Made by a program: the position numbers and the translations under genes
The notes under the pieces: model-generated
What the model was told of the DNA's origin: nothing
Databases searched by the model: none
Seen by the model: the letters and a program-made list of their open reading frames with translations, nothing else
Part shown: in pieces, positions 37,721 to 52,320 of the stretch
Layout of the letters: each line of letters begins with the position of its first letter
Numbering within the stretch: position 1 is the stretch's first letter
Source of the DNA: Thermothielavioides terrestris NRRL 8126
Taxonomy: Eukaryota; Ascomycota; Sordariomycetes; Sordariales; Chaetomiaceae
DNA length: 64,000 bases
NCBI RefSeq assembly: GCF_000226115.1
Contig: NC_016461.1
Coordinates: 3,596,001-3,660,000, forward strand
Direction of reading: 5' to 3'

Positions 37721-39807
37721 GTTGCTTTTTATGAGCGTGAGGTTGTTTTGTTTTGTTTGGTTTGGTTGGTCGACTCCGCCCCTTGCTCCTTCAGGGGGTG
37801 GCGGCTCTTGTTTATAACAGCGTACAACATCCATCTCTCCCCATTCCATCCTTCTTTGGTTCGACTCTGTACTGGCTCATCCTGGCCTGTAGCGAAAAAG
37901 GCTTTGGACTTAGAGCGGAGCGCTACCTGTAATGCTCCTTTTTGGGGCCTCGAGGATGACGTTGTGTGCGAGTGGGGAGGCTCGGGCCTCCAAGGGATTT
38001 CCAGTATTATAAATGACCATCAACGCTTGCACAGGATCTCCACAAGCTGTTGGCCTGCGCAAAAAGTGGCAGTGAGGTCTTGCAAAGCGTCTAAACATCA
38101 CATTGCGAAAGAGGAGAGAGCCATGCTCAGCCACTGCGCTGCGTGGAATGACGACTAATCGGCCGATCGCCGAGGACGTCCGTTACACCTTTGACGACAT
38201 CCATGTAAACGTGGACGTCGCGAACCACCCTTAGTCAGAGTTAGGTTTCCGTGCAGAGTGCAAAAGAACCTGAGAGGCTTCAACGTAACCTTAGTTGAAC
38301 GTGAGCCTGCTGTGGCGCTGTTCCCCCCGTGACAGCTCGCGAATACAAAGGTTCCCCTGAACCTCCCTCAACTCAGTCTCTCTTTGGCCACTGACGGCTT
38401 TCCTTGTTGAGCAGCTTGCAAGATCGCATCCTTCCATTGGCTGAATGATCGTATGAATGAGGAGCTCACACATACGTGGCGTGCCTGCCTTACCATTGGG
38501 GCAGGCAACAATGGGCAGCTGCCCACTTCTTGCTGCGCGCCAGCCTCGCCTTCCGTAATGCCATCCCCTCACGGGCTGCAAACCCACCCACACGTTCGAA
38601 AGGCTGGGCTCTCCGTCGCACCGCGTCGATCACCACATTGCAGCATCTGGCGTGCCCTAACTCGGGAAGCACGGCAGCAGAGATACCAAGTTGAGTTCTA
38701 CAGAGCTGCAAGGTCCCGTCCCTGACAGGCTCTGTTACAGGGAAGTCTAGTTCTGCTTTTCCTCCTTTTTTTTCTTCTTCTTTTTGTCAAGGACATCGAA
38801 GCTCAAAAATTCCAAAACTGGCGAAGAGAACGCCTCGGCAAAGGAGAGAGTCTTTCAACACGCGACACAAAAAAGTGTATTTCCCCCCTTCAGCCATCAG
38901 TGATAGCCGCCAGACTGACCCAGGTGCAGTCCCAGGCGTTCAGACAGACCGCGAAAATGTAATGTGCCTTGGCTGCCGTAGGCGGCGAGTCGAGCCCCAA
39001 CCTCTTTGGACCAGCGACGCATTCATCGGGCGTTTCCCTTCCCCTGGTCAGCTCAGGATGCGGGCGACTTCAGTGGTGCATGGTGCCCCGGTCTCTGTTC
39101 CGCAGTGTCCTTAGCACTGGTCCTCAGAGGAAAGTCTGTTTGCAAGCAGTACTTCGTCTGTCCACTTGGCCGGATTCTAAGGACAGTCGCGCCTTTGGAC
39201 TCGTGGCCGAGCGTGGGAAGCTCGAATGGTTCGGTTCGCAACGCGTTGAGCACCGGCTGAACTGGCACCCAGTTATCTCGAACCCTCATCTCATCTCCTT
39301 TCCGCCCGGTGGATGTGCTTGGTGCGCGAACCACGCCACCGACATTTCCAACTTCCTGTTTCACTTCTCTCAAAAGACAATTGCGCCCTGCTTCGGTGTG
39401 TCCCTCGTGTCGGGCAAAAAGATCGCAGCACATTTCGAGGCCAGACCCCGATTCCGAACCTGCATGTGGCAGGCGCACTTTAACGTGCATTAGCCAAGCA
39501 GCTCAAAAGACCCAGAAGTCAAGTTATTGGTTCAGCTGTACCTATCTGAATGTGCGAGATTGTCTTCTGTGCATCGCCCCAATTACATCTTCCAGATGCG
39601 GAAAACACAGTGGCCGCCTCGTAGGCGGACTCAACAGGCAAACCCCCCGCTACGTCCGCGACCCACGGCGAGGGCAGTTGGGCTTCAAATATCTGACTGT
39701 TAACTATCCGCCCGCCTGCTGGCATGATGCTCGGAGATATAAGGAGAACATGTCTAGCACACTGTCATCCATCTCCACGCTGCCTGAGTTTCTTCTGGGC
39801 ACACAAT
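37721..39807. other. Intergenic; no supported gene
   Basis: The stretch is GC-balanced with many short overlapping frames on both strands, none with a recognisable domain or consistent codon bias. A pyrimidine-rich tract (TTTTTTTTCTTCTTCTTTTT) lies near 38,766-38,786. Nothing else stands out. Confidence 0.45.
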
Positions 39808-41514
39808 ATGAGACCCTTCATCCCAGGAACCCGCAGGAACGCACGGAAGAAGCCCGATGCGGAGTGGGAGGCACTCAAGTCGGACATTCTTGAAAAGTAC
39901 GAGACCCCCATGTCCGTCGAGGCCGTCAAACTCTGGCTTGAGCAAGAACATGGCTTCATTGTTTCGTAAGCCTCACTTTGGGGATTCATCGCTGCAAGAT
40001 ACGATCTACTGACTTGCTTCCACAGAAATCGGCAGCTGGGCCGTCGAATACGTGACGTGTGGGGGGTTAGAAGGTACAGACCGAACAGTGCTCGAAGGAG
40101 ATCTTCGCCCGAACTGCCGCCAGCCCAGGGAGAGCCTTCCGGCATTGGCGCCGTGCCTGTCGAGGAACACGGATCTGGCACACACGCGCCCTTTGAACAG
40201 CAAACCCCCATTCACGCTCTTACTGCCGCGCCACGCTTCCCTCCCGCGTCTCCCGATTCGCGGTCGTTTCCTGTGCAGTCGCAGCCCAGCGTCCCACAGC
40301 TTGATTCCCCAGACGCCAGGCTTCGGTATCGCAGGCTTGCTGAAATACTGCGCACCCTCGGGGACGCCCACTCTTCCTTCATCTTTCACGCTGCGTTGTG
40401 GGATGTCGAGCATTTGACACCAGATATCTACACGTGCGTCCGCACCGCTCAGACGCAGGCGCAGGCTGACAAGGCTCGGGAAATGCTGGCTTCTATTGGA
40501 GACATCTGCTCTGAGGATGAGGACTCGTGGATTGCCGTCACCGTTGACCTGTTGTTGGCCCACACGTACGACCGGGGGCCGGATCAGGTCGACGCCATCG
40601 ACCTTATCAAGGACACCATCAAAGATATCATCGACGACAACCAGGGGCAGGCCAACCTCCGAAGGCTTGCCAAACGAGGTCCTCCCCTCGACGTGCCCGC
40701 TTACAGCATCCTTAGCGCGGCACTGGCTCGGTACAATCACTGCTTGGACCTTGAGCATGGCGACAGGTTTATCAACGCTCAAAGTGTTCTGGAGCAGTTC
40801 GTCGACCAGCACATGACCACCGACCCTCGCCCTGACCTTGACGTCCTCCCGTCTTGCCTGCGATGGTGTCGAGACGTTTTGCGCAGAAGCCCAGCCACCG
40901 CCCCTGACGTCGGCGGCGCTGACGAAAATCCTGTCGCCGAGGCCTGCTCCGTCTTGTGCACCCTCTGGCATTCGTGGCTGGCCTTCGGTCCGCCTCACTC
41001 GCCTCTCGACGTCGCCGCTGCCGACCGCGACCCTTCACTGGCGCCGACGTGGTCCGACAAAGTCGAGGCGCAGCTGGGCATCTCCGTCACCGAGTTCTTG
41101 GGCGCAGTGGTCTCCATGATCATGGCCGAGGCTCCCCGGCCTGAGATTGGCGACGAGAAACAGCCATTGCTGGAGAGAGCCCGTGCTGGCGCGAGCGAGC
41201 TTGCGGGTCTGAGCTCGGAGGCCCTGCTTCGGCGGTTCCTTGACCGGGTGCGGGCTATGAACCAGCCGCTTACGGTCCCGCCGGACGGGGAGCACGGCTT
41301 TTATTTCCAGAACGGCGCCGTCGATACCGGCGTCATTGCGCCTTTCCGGGACTTTGCCGCCAAGACTCTCGGGATTGACGACCTGCCTGCTCTTGAACCC
41401 GGTGTGGTCGTGTGCCCTCTTGTGGCGACAGATTCGGAGCAGCTTACGTACGACGACATGGTCTGCCTCTTTGAGGACTTCCAGGGTGGCGGCCACAATT
41501 ACCAGCTGGGCTGA
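39808..41514 (+). CDS. Clr5-domain protein (hypothetical), two exons
   Basis: Join 39,808-39,965 and 40,026-41,514; 548 aa. Exon 1 ends at GTAAGC and the 60 bp intron ends CCACAG. Splicing joins GFIVS to NRQLGRRIRDVWGV, completing a Clr5 domain at about residues 14-70 (DAEWEALKSDILEKY, MSVEAVKLWLEQEHGF, RRIRDVWGVRRYR). The Clr5 domain is a predicted DNA-binding N-terminal module found in many fungal proteins and named after a fission-yeast silencing factor; most members are uncharacterised. The remaining ~475 residues are mostly helical-looking and without an assigned domain; a Pro/Ser-rich linker follows the domain. The start was chosen because it sits just before the domain; in-frame ATGs at 39,724 and 39,727 would add 28 or 27 residues. 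Any regulatory role is inference. Confidence 0.8.
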
Positions 41515-44500
41515 CAACGAACAGGACTGCGATGACGGCAGCAGCGAGGTCGGCGACGTGTCCATGCCGTCCGGTTGGCGGATGATGTGAGCTGGATGCT
41601 TATTCTGTTGTGCGGCTTGGGAGGTGCCTCCAAATGCTAGGTAGGTACAGAGGACATGAACAAGTTTCCAGTTGTTTGGATATCCGGTATACGCACTCTC
41701 GGCTGTTAGAGTATGGATGATATTTCTTTCCTTGGCTTCCAACTCCTCTACTGACAGCTTTCTAGGCCTGTGTTGGTGTCTTGAGGGGCTGTAGACATAT
41801 GGGTGAGGATAGTGAAGAACTCGAAGACTTCTCTTCTCTCGTTTTAATGTTCGTTGCACCTATTGCTCCCAATCTTCTGTCCTCCCTGTATAGTGCAGGC
41901 TGCATACCAGCCAATGTTGGGGCTCGCCTGAGAGGAGCTTCCCGCTTTGATGGAGGTTAGAAACTGAGTTCATCTACAGTGCCTCCCACAAAACCAAGTC
42001 TCTACGTGCCGCCCGATGTGAGCCGTTAGCTAAACGATGTCTGACTAACGGAGAGATAGAAGCAGCAGAGGTGCGGACTCACCACAGCTTGAGGTAGAGA
42101 CAGAACACTGGGCGTCTGGCCTCCCCAGCTTCTCAACCTCGGAGGAGAGGAATACCAGTAAACTGGCCAACTCACGTATTTTGTGCCTTCCCGGCAAGAA
42201 AAACACGAGTCACACAATCCCTTGCTGCACGCATTCACTTCTTATTTCCTCCCCCCTGATGCGTATCCCCCTTAGACGCAGCCCGAGCCCAAAACACTCC
42301 CCCTGACTCAAGTGTGTGTTGTGGGGGTGGTGCCGTCCGCCAGAGCAACGAAGGTCTAACACGCGAGGGTGGCTTCCCCCCCATCAGACCCGACAGACAC
42401 TACTTTCTCTTTTTCCGGGCAATGAGAATTACCCCCCCTTTCGACAGTCGATACCGTGCCCAATTCGGACCCCGATGTCGCAAGCTGTGGCTCCCTTAAT
42501 CCTGTTGTCACTGGGCATGGCCGGTCAATCTCATTCGCAGCGATCGAGTTGGAACTCTGGATTTCGGGGGGGCGTTGTAAGTTAATGTGGTGAGTCTTAT
42601 TTCAGCACCTCAAGTTGACATGGTTCGGTGAGTGTGGATCCCAGACAGGTGAGTAAGGTGGTCTTCTGTTTGTTTTCAAAGCCGCCCCTGAGCTCAGGGT
42701 CATTGTTGTGCGCCGCCTTAGAGGGGGGTTATCCGGGGAGAGCGTCCAGCTGGACGAGTCGATAGCCGGTTCCCACGTAGCAGCCCGGTGTTCTCTCGCT
42801 GGTCTGGGGATCTACGGCCCATCCCACGTAGTTAAGCCTCCCAGTTCACCACTCTCTCCGTAACCCGGGCAACGCTCCTCCTCCCCTGAATGTCGACGAG
42901 GTGAGTAGACGACGGCGGTCCATCAGGGCGGGTTGACATGCTGGACGGGAAGACGAAGCCGGATTCTCACAGCGTCAAAGAGCCATCGAGCAGAGATGGG
43001 GAAAAAAGCGTCCATTCTTATATCTGTCTGTCTACGACCCGCACGTCATTCCATACAGCCGACGAGCTGCAGCCACGGCTGATATTCCCGTCCCATCACC
43101 TCGCAAGCCCTTGACGACGTCACCAGCTCGCCAACTCTTAATCAACGCAAGACACAGCCGCGTCGTCTTCAAACAGTACAGCATCCAGCTGCTTCTTTAG
43201 CCAGATAGCCAAAGCTCTCCAGTCGGGGGAGGAAGGGCCGAGGGCAAGGCTCTGAGGCCGCGGCTATCAGGCATAGAGGAGCGGCGCACAGCCGCGCGGG
43301 CCAGGACAAGACCTCCCCCCCTCATTCAGCCTGCAAGGCTGGGAAAACAAAGCATCGCGCCCAGCCTGGAGAGCGGGAAGTGGGAAGCAGCCGCTCGGCC
43401 ACGTCTCACAGGTTGTGGCAGGGAAAGAAGGAGCGGCGGGTGAAAGAGGCGGCCGGCGTCCCTCGTGCCATCATCTCACACGCCCTGTCCTCCAAAAATC
43501 CCGAGCACGGCCAACACATCCAGTGTCAGAGAGTGGCTCGAGGCTAAAAGCGGCCAGGTGCCAAGCGATGCGAACAGTTTCCAGACCTCACACCTCTGTC
43601 TGGCCTCGGGACAGCAACCGACGACTGAGCAACGCCGGCGGAATCACCACAGCTGAGACGCCCGCGGCAAGTCAGCTGACTGACTCTTGCTTGCCATGCA
43701 CTGACAAAGCACCGAGAACCAAAGACGCGAGATCATGCGCTCCGTCCAACGACGGCAGGCTTCTCGAAGGCCTCGAGCCAGCCCTGTCCCTGCCGTCCAT
43801 CCCACCGTCCGTCCCCTGCCGGCCTGCTGCTGCCCGTCGGCAATGCCGGCGTGTTCCTTCCCACGTAGCATCCGATCAGATCTAACAGAGTGAGAGATCT
43901 TGCATCTTGCATTTGCATTGTTCGGGATCGGGGATGCGTCCCCATCCGTGTACCGCGTGGGCGAGCAGGGATGGGGGGTTGGGCGTGCATCCGGTTTCCA
44001 CCCTCACCCCTTGCTCTCTCCGCCGTTCAAACAAGATATTGAGATCTGAGTCCGCTTGGTACGAGTTCTACCGTTGCAACCGACCTCGAAACGGGGGAGA
44101 AGCGGGCTGGCTTGGGTATGGGACTGTAGGTAGCCAGCGGTGTGGACGTAGAGAAGGAAAGAGAATGGGAGATGCAGGACTGCACAGATCATCATACCAA
44201 TACGACGCTGGGCAAAGGAAGGGGAGGGCAGAGGGGGGGACATGATCAGCCTCCCATCGAGACTTGATCAGACGAAAGGGTCGTCTGCCGGCCATCTGAC
44301 ATGCAAGAAGGCTTCTCGAAGATCGACTGGCCCTCGGGCAGGAGTGCGCAGTGGTCCAGGGCGGTCCCCCCCCGCGACCCGAGCTCGCGGGAAGATGGTA
44401 GCAGCGACGGAATCATGACTGGATAGGCATGTGGGCATTCCAAAACACGGATCTGGTCTGGGAATGCCGGAGGGTGTCTCCCTGTCGTCAACGACGGAGC

Positions 44501-45362
44501 TTCACCTGATTTAGCAGCCGCCTGTCCCTGACCGGATCGGGGTTTATAGGGCTGAGATATGACCGGCATCTCCATGCCAGGCGCAACTGAATGAGCAGGA
44601 CAGCCAGACAGCACTGAGCAGGGCTTTGGGGGAAGGAATTGGAGATCTGACCTCTTGTCAAAAAAAGGGGGGCTAGCGTCAGGGGAGAGACGGCTCACAG
44701 TTAGCCAGCGACCTGACACGAGCCACAGACTCTGCATGTGTAAAACGGAGAAGTGATCAGTTCCCCGGCTCAGACTCCTCTATCTGTGCTTGCCCATGCA
44801 CGTCCAGACATTCAGTTCGCTCAGGTCCGCCAGCGCGTTACCATCATAGCAGATAGGATGCAGGGCTTCCAACTTGGAGGCCAGCACACCCACAACGCGT
44901 CACGCCTGAGCATCACCCACAAGACCATAACACCAGAATGAAAAGGGGTATCTTCTAGAAGGGATGTTCCGAACATCAAAGAAGATCCCCACCAGACAAC
45001 TGATGGCCGGCAACGTGGCCCTTGAAACGGCAGCAATATCGTAGGAGGATGCTCACTTCATGCGGCGGTCCCGAGCGGCTCTCTCACTCACTCTTACTGT
45101 GCAGGGCAAGGGAAGTTCAGACGAAAGAAAAAGAAGTGTGGACGATCAGATGGGGGAAGAATGCCCATACTGTGGTACGGCGCACAGTCGGCCGTCGGCA
45201 GAAGCGATGAACGGCCGTTTGATCGCCAGATCCGTCTGATGACGTTATCATTTTGTCTCCGAGGAATCATTGCGGGGAAAGAACCCTGCCTCCTTTCCCG
45301 CTCCCCAACTGGCACACGCCCAAACGAGTGTTGGGGCGACGTTGCTGTTTGGTGGCCGCGCT

Positions 45363-45386
45363 CGGCAGCGGCAGCGGCAGCGGCAG
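45363..45386 (+). repeat. Hexanucleotide microsatellite (CGGCAG)x4
   Basis: Four perfect tandem copies, within non-coding sequence. Confidence 0.9.
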
Positions 45387-46032
45387 CATCTGCAAGGCAC
45401 AGGCAGATTCAAAACACAGACTGTGTCAGTCCCGCTAGCGCGCGGCCGACAGCAAAAAAGTAACTTCGGATGCCGCCTTTGGCAAGCCGTCACTCGACGA
45501 TTGCAGACCCCCAGCGGCCCATAGAAGGGAAAAGGGTAGCCATCGATGCTTGGAGAAGGAAGGGTCTGTCACTGAGCATGCAAGCCCGGTTGGGCTGTGT
45601 GTGTGTGTCTCTCTGAGAAACTGCAATGATGCGCCGTCCACTGGGACTGAAGAAGCTATCACGATGCTTCCAAAGGCCACGCGCATCTGCCTGCCTGAGG
45701 GTAGAGGACGGTGTATGGAGGTCGGGATCCCTGCACAGGGTGCTGCTCCGGCCCCAGATCGATCGACTCGGAGAAATGCCCGTGGGCAGAGGAGGTTTGG
45801 GGTTCGCTTCGAGGTCGGCATGGCAAACGGCACTTGGGCGCGGCCCCATATCGGTAACCTTCTTTCTCGGCAAGGGCTACTGAACTGATGCTCTCGCAGC
45901 CAAATCCTCCGGGTCCAGCGCGTCTGTGAGGATGGGCTTCTGGTTCCCTTACCCGCCGGCCCCGCGATTTGCTTCACGAGACGAGACTTCGGAATACCAC
46001 CCAATTCTCCTTCCCCCGCAGCCAGTCCGACT

Positions 46033-46061
46033 TACACTAGTGTAGTGTATACTACTAGTTA
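46033..46061. repeat. Overlapping TACACTA/TAGTGTA cluster in an imperfect palindrome
   Basis: TACACTA (46,033-46,039) overlaps TAGTGTA (46,038-46,044 and 46,043-46,049), and ACTAGT occurs on both sides (46,037-46,042 and 46,053-46,058). It is the densest of at least nine loci with this motif. Confidence 0.6.
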
Positions 46062-49000
46062 AGCTTTGCAGATCTGACAAGTGCCGTAGAGGCCGAAGGG
46101 ATGGAACTTCAAGCGGGGCGTCCTGCCGCATTCAGCCATCTCCGTGTTCGCTGCAGCCACCCCCGGGGCGAGAGGACGACAGGGGATGACGGCGGCCCCG
46201 GGGGTAGTTAAGCTGTTGCCGAGTTCATTCCCCGCGAGGCTGAATGAGCGCGGGGCGAGCTTGAGATCGCGCGTCAACGGCGAGCGGGAGGATATGTTTT
46301 GCGCTTGACTCCTCTGAGCTTATTTCCAGCTGTCTCCAAGCCCCTGCTTGCTTCACGATCCCCGATCGGACTCGGGCGCCGCTCTGTCGCGCGATGACGA
46401 GCTAGCTGGTGAGCAACATCCAATCACTCAGAGTCCCTGTTGTAAGTAAGGATCGGACCGCCTTTGTGGTGCAGAAGGCCCCGAGCCAGGCCGTTCCCCA
46501 TCTGCCGAAGGCGTTCAACTAGCGTCTGTCTTGCCTGAGGTGTCCTGGGTCCGAAGCCATGCATTGTCTCCTCCAACGTTTATTGTTTGTTGCTGGGGCG
46601 AAACGCCCGGCCGGGGCAGCGGGGTGGAGCTTTTGAGCGAGGAAAGGCTGGTTCCAACCACGGCGGCGACGTCACAAATTGCCCGATAATAAAAAGTAAT
46701 CTGGCATCGCACACCACTTCCGGCGCTATACCCCTGGTGCGGTCGGGGGTGAGGCAAGCTCAATCAGATCGAACAGCTCTCAACGCAACCGTTGAGACGA
46801 ACGTTCTGGCCCGCCTGCCCACTTGTCAGGCACCTTCCCAGCTTTGATGGAGGAGAAAGGCAGCATGACTGTGCTGGTTCGGGTGCAACAGCCAACTTCT
46901 CGCTGGCCCCCGGCACGTGGTTTCAATGAGCACGTCTCTCCCTCCCCCCGGCATGATCAACACGGGATTCGAGACCGCTGGCTTCAACCAAAGCGATTGG
47001 TAGTGCGATGTGCGTTGGCATGTGGTACTCCACTGCCGTCCACAGCTACCAGATCCGAACGGGTTGGAGATATAGTGTACGCTGCCACTACACTAGTGGC
47101 GAGCCTTGGTGCCAAGGTGAGGTTGCAGTGTTTTTGACCAGGTTTCCACCTTCCCCGGAGTGTACACTTACTGTACTTGCCTGATATCCGCAGGCCAGGA
47201 TCCAGCTCCAACATGGTCGCGGGATCGCCGCCTGCGGTTCTCATGCCGGGAGCCATTTGGCTCAGGGCCGGAACCATGCGCGGTGGCCGTTGCGGTTTTG
47301 CGCAAGATCTGCGCCAGTGGAGCCCGGAACGAGCTTCGACGGCGACGGAGCTGTCGGCCTCCCCGAAGAGTTCGGGCGCGTACACTAAGGTGAGGTGTCG
47401 TCCGTTGTATGCACGTATGTAGTGTACGGAGTACCGTCGTTAGCTGAACGTCAAGGCGGCATGGTGCCGTTGAAACAATGCCGGGGGCCTTGGGTCTTGG
47501 CGCGGGGCGCATCTGTTGTGGGCCGAGCTGCTGTGTTGACCACGAAAGGAAGGTGAACTGCTTCGAAAAATGATCAGGTCCGGCTACCCGACACGACTTT
47601 TCGGTTCAAGCGGGGCGGGCGCGCAGCGCTGGGGGCGACGGTGGAAAAGCGGTCCCCGTTCCGAACCGCACCAGCGGGGTGCGTTAAGCAAAGATAGAGT
47701 GCAACAAACTCTTGCCCCTGACATCGAAAGGCTTCAGTTGGCTTGCCCGCAAAGCATGCACCTGGCTGGGTGCATGTTCCGCTCCAAAGGAATGAAATGG
47801 AGGGCAGCCAATCTGACGTACCAGATTGTCACCATGTGACATCTGTCCTGGGGGACTGCAGAAGTGTTTTCGGAGGATGTTGTGAGTGTGGAGTAAACAG
47901 TCTCGACAACGCCGCAAAGCCATGCAGCAGCGGCTGAGTGGAGTGCATAGAGCGCGGGATTGCGGTCGGTAACTGCCGATGACACCGCACTGGGCGTTCA
48001 CTTCTCTCCTGTTTCTTCCACGCCACCGTTCCCAGCCAACTGCTGTAGTTCAGACCAGAGGAAGTGGAAGGTTATCTCGCAAAACAGTCCCTTCACAGTA
48101 AGAGAGAGGCTTATTTCCTGTTTCAGGCTAGGCTGCGCACGGAATACACTAGGGTACCGAAAGACGTGAATGGATGGCTGCACAGGGTTTAAAACCTTCT
48201 AGAAAGCGACTTGACGCATACCACAGTAGTGTACGGAATACACCCATGCCGCGTGACGGAGGTACATCCATAACCACTAGGAAGGTCCACGAGTTATGTA
48301 TGTGTTCTGTAATGTGAGTGACAAGCGGAGGAAAGGACACTCTAGTGTAGGCGTGATTGGCTTCGCTCTTCTGGTCCCGAACGCTCAAATCGTGATCAAG
48401 GAGCGTCCTCGTGTATGCACTTCCAGCAACCAGAAGTTGCGCTCTGGTGGCTCGACGAGGAACGAATCGGTGGCTTGGTGAGCGCGAAGTCCAGAGATGA
48501 TGTGCACAAATGCCTGGCCAGGAACGGCAATCTCCACCCCCTGCTCGGGCCAAAGGCAGACGGGGTTTCGGAGCAGCACTCCAGGCCATGGGGCCTCGGT
48601 GAACGCGCCTATTGGGCGCGTGCTCGCTGGGAATCAGTTGGCGCATGGCCCGGACATGGATGCTGGCGAATCAGAGGCGCTCCGGCCCCTTGACGGTGAG
48701 CGAGATCTTGCTTGCACGTGGAGTTTCGGACCGTCAGCCGAGCGTTGGGGGAATGCGCCACGCCGGCAAGGGTGGCCGGGGGCCGCCAAGCCCCCAGAGG
48801 ATCTGGTGGCGTTAACGTCAGTCGTGTAATTGTCACTCGCTTTTTCCCCATGAGTGTTACTTAACAATGACTAGTCCTCGATGAAAACGAAGCGCCGGCC
48901 AAGCAAACAAACTGACAGAATGGCTACCTGAGTCAGAAGAACCGTGATAAGTGCCGTCAGGGACAGAAGCGGAATGCGACGCGAGCGGTGAGATGGCGTC

Positions 49001-52000
49001 TGGGAATCCCCAGCTCAAAGTGTGGGGAGTGGAATCCTGGACCAGGCCGACTTTGTGCAACTGTGAGCGGCACTTGTGGAGGGGTTCCGAGCCGTCTGCT
49101 CCGCCTGTACGCAGTCACGCATGGCCGACAGTGCAGCTGTGCCCAGGTGCGGCAGGCGCCTTCAGCTGCTTCCAGGAAATGCGGAGGTTCCCAATCATGG
49201 CAGTCCAGACCGACACCAAAGTAGTGTAGACTACTGTGTAGGTAGTGCATGGCGTAAATCCGGTCCACGAATTATACTACTGTGTAAGAGGCGGGACCTC
49301 GATTGGCACGCGTCGGAGGTTTTGTCGACCAGGCAAACGGTGTTCTTTCCAGATGGCGGCGCCGCAAGGACAACAAACAGCCTTTTGATGCTTTGTCAGC
49401 TATTGCCAGGGGGACCCGAGGAATCAAGAGCAGCCCCGAAGACCAACGGAGCCAGGCAGTGATGTTTTCCTTGGCACACCGGAGGACAGTCATCGTGGAC
49501 AGAAAATGTTAGCACCAACGACGTGGTTTGGTTCCGGAGTAAGATGCTCAAACCATGGCTCTTCTTAATTGGTTCCGGCGATCGGATTTGTTGTTCAAGT
49601 AGAGACCACACCCTCTTCGCCCTTTTTTTCGGCCGATAATTGACGACCTAAGGTTCGGATATTGCTCTGCCGTGCGGGACCGAAAGTTGAGTCGAGGTCG
49701 AACCACGATGACCTGCTCAGCTGCTCAGTTGCTCCGCAATTTCGAAAGGCGTTGTCTGCGAGCCCGTCCGTGGACTGACGGGCTTGGACTACTGTGGTAC
49801 TGTGTCCACGTTGTTCTGGAAGTCTGGGGTTTGAAGAGATTGGCGTGCCATGTGGGCACTGCCAAGCAATGGATTTGCTGGTTGTCAATGCTCTGGAGAT
49901 TGCGGAGGGGAAGGAGCGAGGGTGGGATGCCTCGCCCACGGTTTCTCCTCGTGACATGAGTGTTGGGTGTTCCTGCCGTCTCCGACTCCTGTTGAGATGT
50001 TGCTGCGATTGACGATTCAATCCAAGGTTTGCACTGCAAGGCAGCTGCGATGAACTGAAAGCCCAGCCCGTCGCTTTCGTGGACCTGGGTTTCCAGGCTC
50101 CAGCCTGACTCGGGCTGCTTCCTTCCTCTCTCCTGATGATTCAGCCAACTGATCATGCTCAGAAGAATCGGAAGCGGCGCCCCACATTGGGGGAGTTGAG
50201 GAAAAGAGGGCCCGGCTTTGCTGTTAACCCCCCTTGTCAAGCCCCCTGCCGGCCATCTGCCGTGCTCCGTCAACTCCTCAACGAGATGGGCAAGGTTCGA
50301 CATGAGCTAAGACCTCGAAGCTCACTAACAAATATTCTTGCGACGCTTCTAACCATCGGTGTGCCCGTCTTTTGACATTGCCTCCGCGGATCGTCTTCCA
50401 GGTTCGTATCCACCCAGAGTTGGAGACGAGTGTGTTCGGCGCCCCTGACTGTCGGGAACGGTCAGACCAACAAGGGAGGTAATCCCTTCCTGCTTCTGTC
50501 CCTCGGAGCGCATACACAGTGCTACCATATGCCTTCGTCCGGACAGGTACATAGCAGCAGGCCCGACAACGTCATGCCGCCGCGATGCTATCGCAACGGA
50601 ATAGGAGGCGCCCCATTCCGCCATGTATACAGTACGTTAGCATCGCCCATCTGTGCGTTGGTCACGGCCATCTGCTTTTCGGTTCCATATGCCCAGAAGC
50701 GAACCTGACGGCGGTTGGCTTAAGCGACAGGGGCCGCATGTCTGCACTGCAGTGCAGCGGAGGGTGTGCAGTGTGCAGTACATGCATGTATGTGCAAGTT
50801 TCCATCGGCTCGACCCTCCTGCAGTTGTCCCGAAGAAGGCGTCGATGGGCGTCAGACGCAACAGCGGCGAAGGATAGGTAGCCCAGCTGATGACCACTGC
50901 TCCGGTTCGGCCCCGATTCTCCAAAGAACTCCCCCCAGCATGACCCCAGCTTTTCAGGCACCGCCGCCTGGCCATGACCCCATTGACAGCGATGGGATTC
51001 CTCTTTCGGCGAGACGACCGCTGTTGGGGGCACTGCCAAGCCCACTGCGGACAGGGATGGCGCTGTTCGGCACCCACCAACATTGGGCTTCTCCGCTGCT
51101 TCTAGCGCCGCGTCGTCCGCCGCGATTCGTCGAACTGCTTTGGGGTGGAGGCTTCGAAGATGCACCATGGAAGCCATCAAGCGCACCATTCAAGGTGGAC
51201 CGCCCCCTACCAGAGAAGACTGCACGGTACTGTGTACACTTGATTGTGGGAGGGGAGAGTGTCAGCGCCGGTGGCCTGAGTCGTCAGTGGCAGAGGCTGG
51301 TAACTCGAGAGCGCGTCGCTGCGTTGGCTCTATCGAACTCGGGCATCATGGAATGCGCTTTGATGCCGCTCCTATCACCTAGTCACAACACGTACGGGCC
51401 TGGTGATGCCGCTACTCGGTATGGACAGACGGCGGGCGAAAGCTCCACCGTGAGCACTACCATGCACTAACCACCATGGCAGCTGTCAGAGCCCCCGCCA
51501 GAAAGCCGACCCATGTCTGGCATTGCTCCAGGCAGGCCTGCTTGTGGAAACAGGACGAGGCACCCATATAAGTCATCCTCACCCAGACCCTGACAAGGCG
51601 CATTCCCCAGAAAATCCGCTGCAGTCACCTCTCCGACACACGCCCCGCGTCCGCACACCGCGCCCACCCGCCCCCAAGACGACTCCCGTCCCGCCGACAT
51701 ATATTGCCCTCGCAATATAAACTTGATACTTGATATTGTGCTGGACCAAAAAGCGTCGCCCCCTGCCGCTCATTGCGTCCGGTCTCACCCACAACGCTTC
51801 TCACGGCTCTTCAGAGGTGCATGCACGCCAAGCCGACGGACACACAAACACAAAGTGCGCCGAGAGGCAGGAACAGCGAAGAAAAATTACCGATTTGCCC
51901 ACTTGCTCAAATCGGATATCCCTTGGCCCTTTTGGCACTACGTGCTCGCTCCGACCCCCTCTTTGGCATTCTTCGGCACATCGCTCGAGGCTGAGACGCG

Positions 52001-52320
52001 CTGGACAGCAGCGCAGCACCCTGGCCGTCCGGGGCAGAGACAAAGAGACCTGAGAACACGTTATTTCTCAGATTCGCAGCTCTGGGCGGTCGAAACGGTG
52101 TGGCGAGCACAGAGCGGCTGGCTCAGGCCAAAAGTCAAGCGGTTCTTTTCCCTCGATCCGTATTCCGTCCGTAGGTAGGTGCAAAATCTCATTTCCCCTG
52201 TCTTCCCCAACTTCTCGTCCTCGGGGAGGCTCGTTTCCATTCCGTTGCGCGCCACCACCCCCCTCTCAACCCCCTGCCGGCTGGCTGCCCGTCATCCAGG
52301 CACCCCTACCCACCCCCCTC

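Noticed and set aside
38969..39493. 174-codon frame upstream of the Clr5 gene
   Set aside because: No domain, no splice continuity with the Clr5 gene, and comparable frames exist on the other strand (39,053-39,490).
45435..46004. 189-codon minus-strand frame
   Set aside because: No domain or plausible gene context; other frames in the same place are equally open.
50766..51470. 234-codon frame in the xyr1 upstream interval
   Set aside because: Composition is not protein-like, it overlaps long minus-strand frames (50,662-51,189), and no domain is seen.
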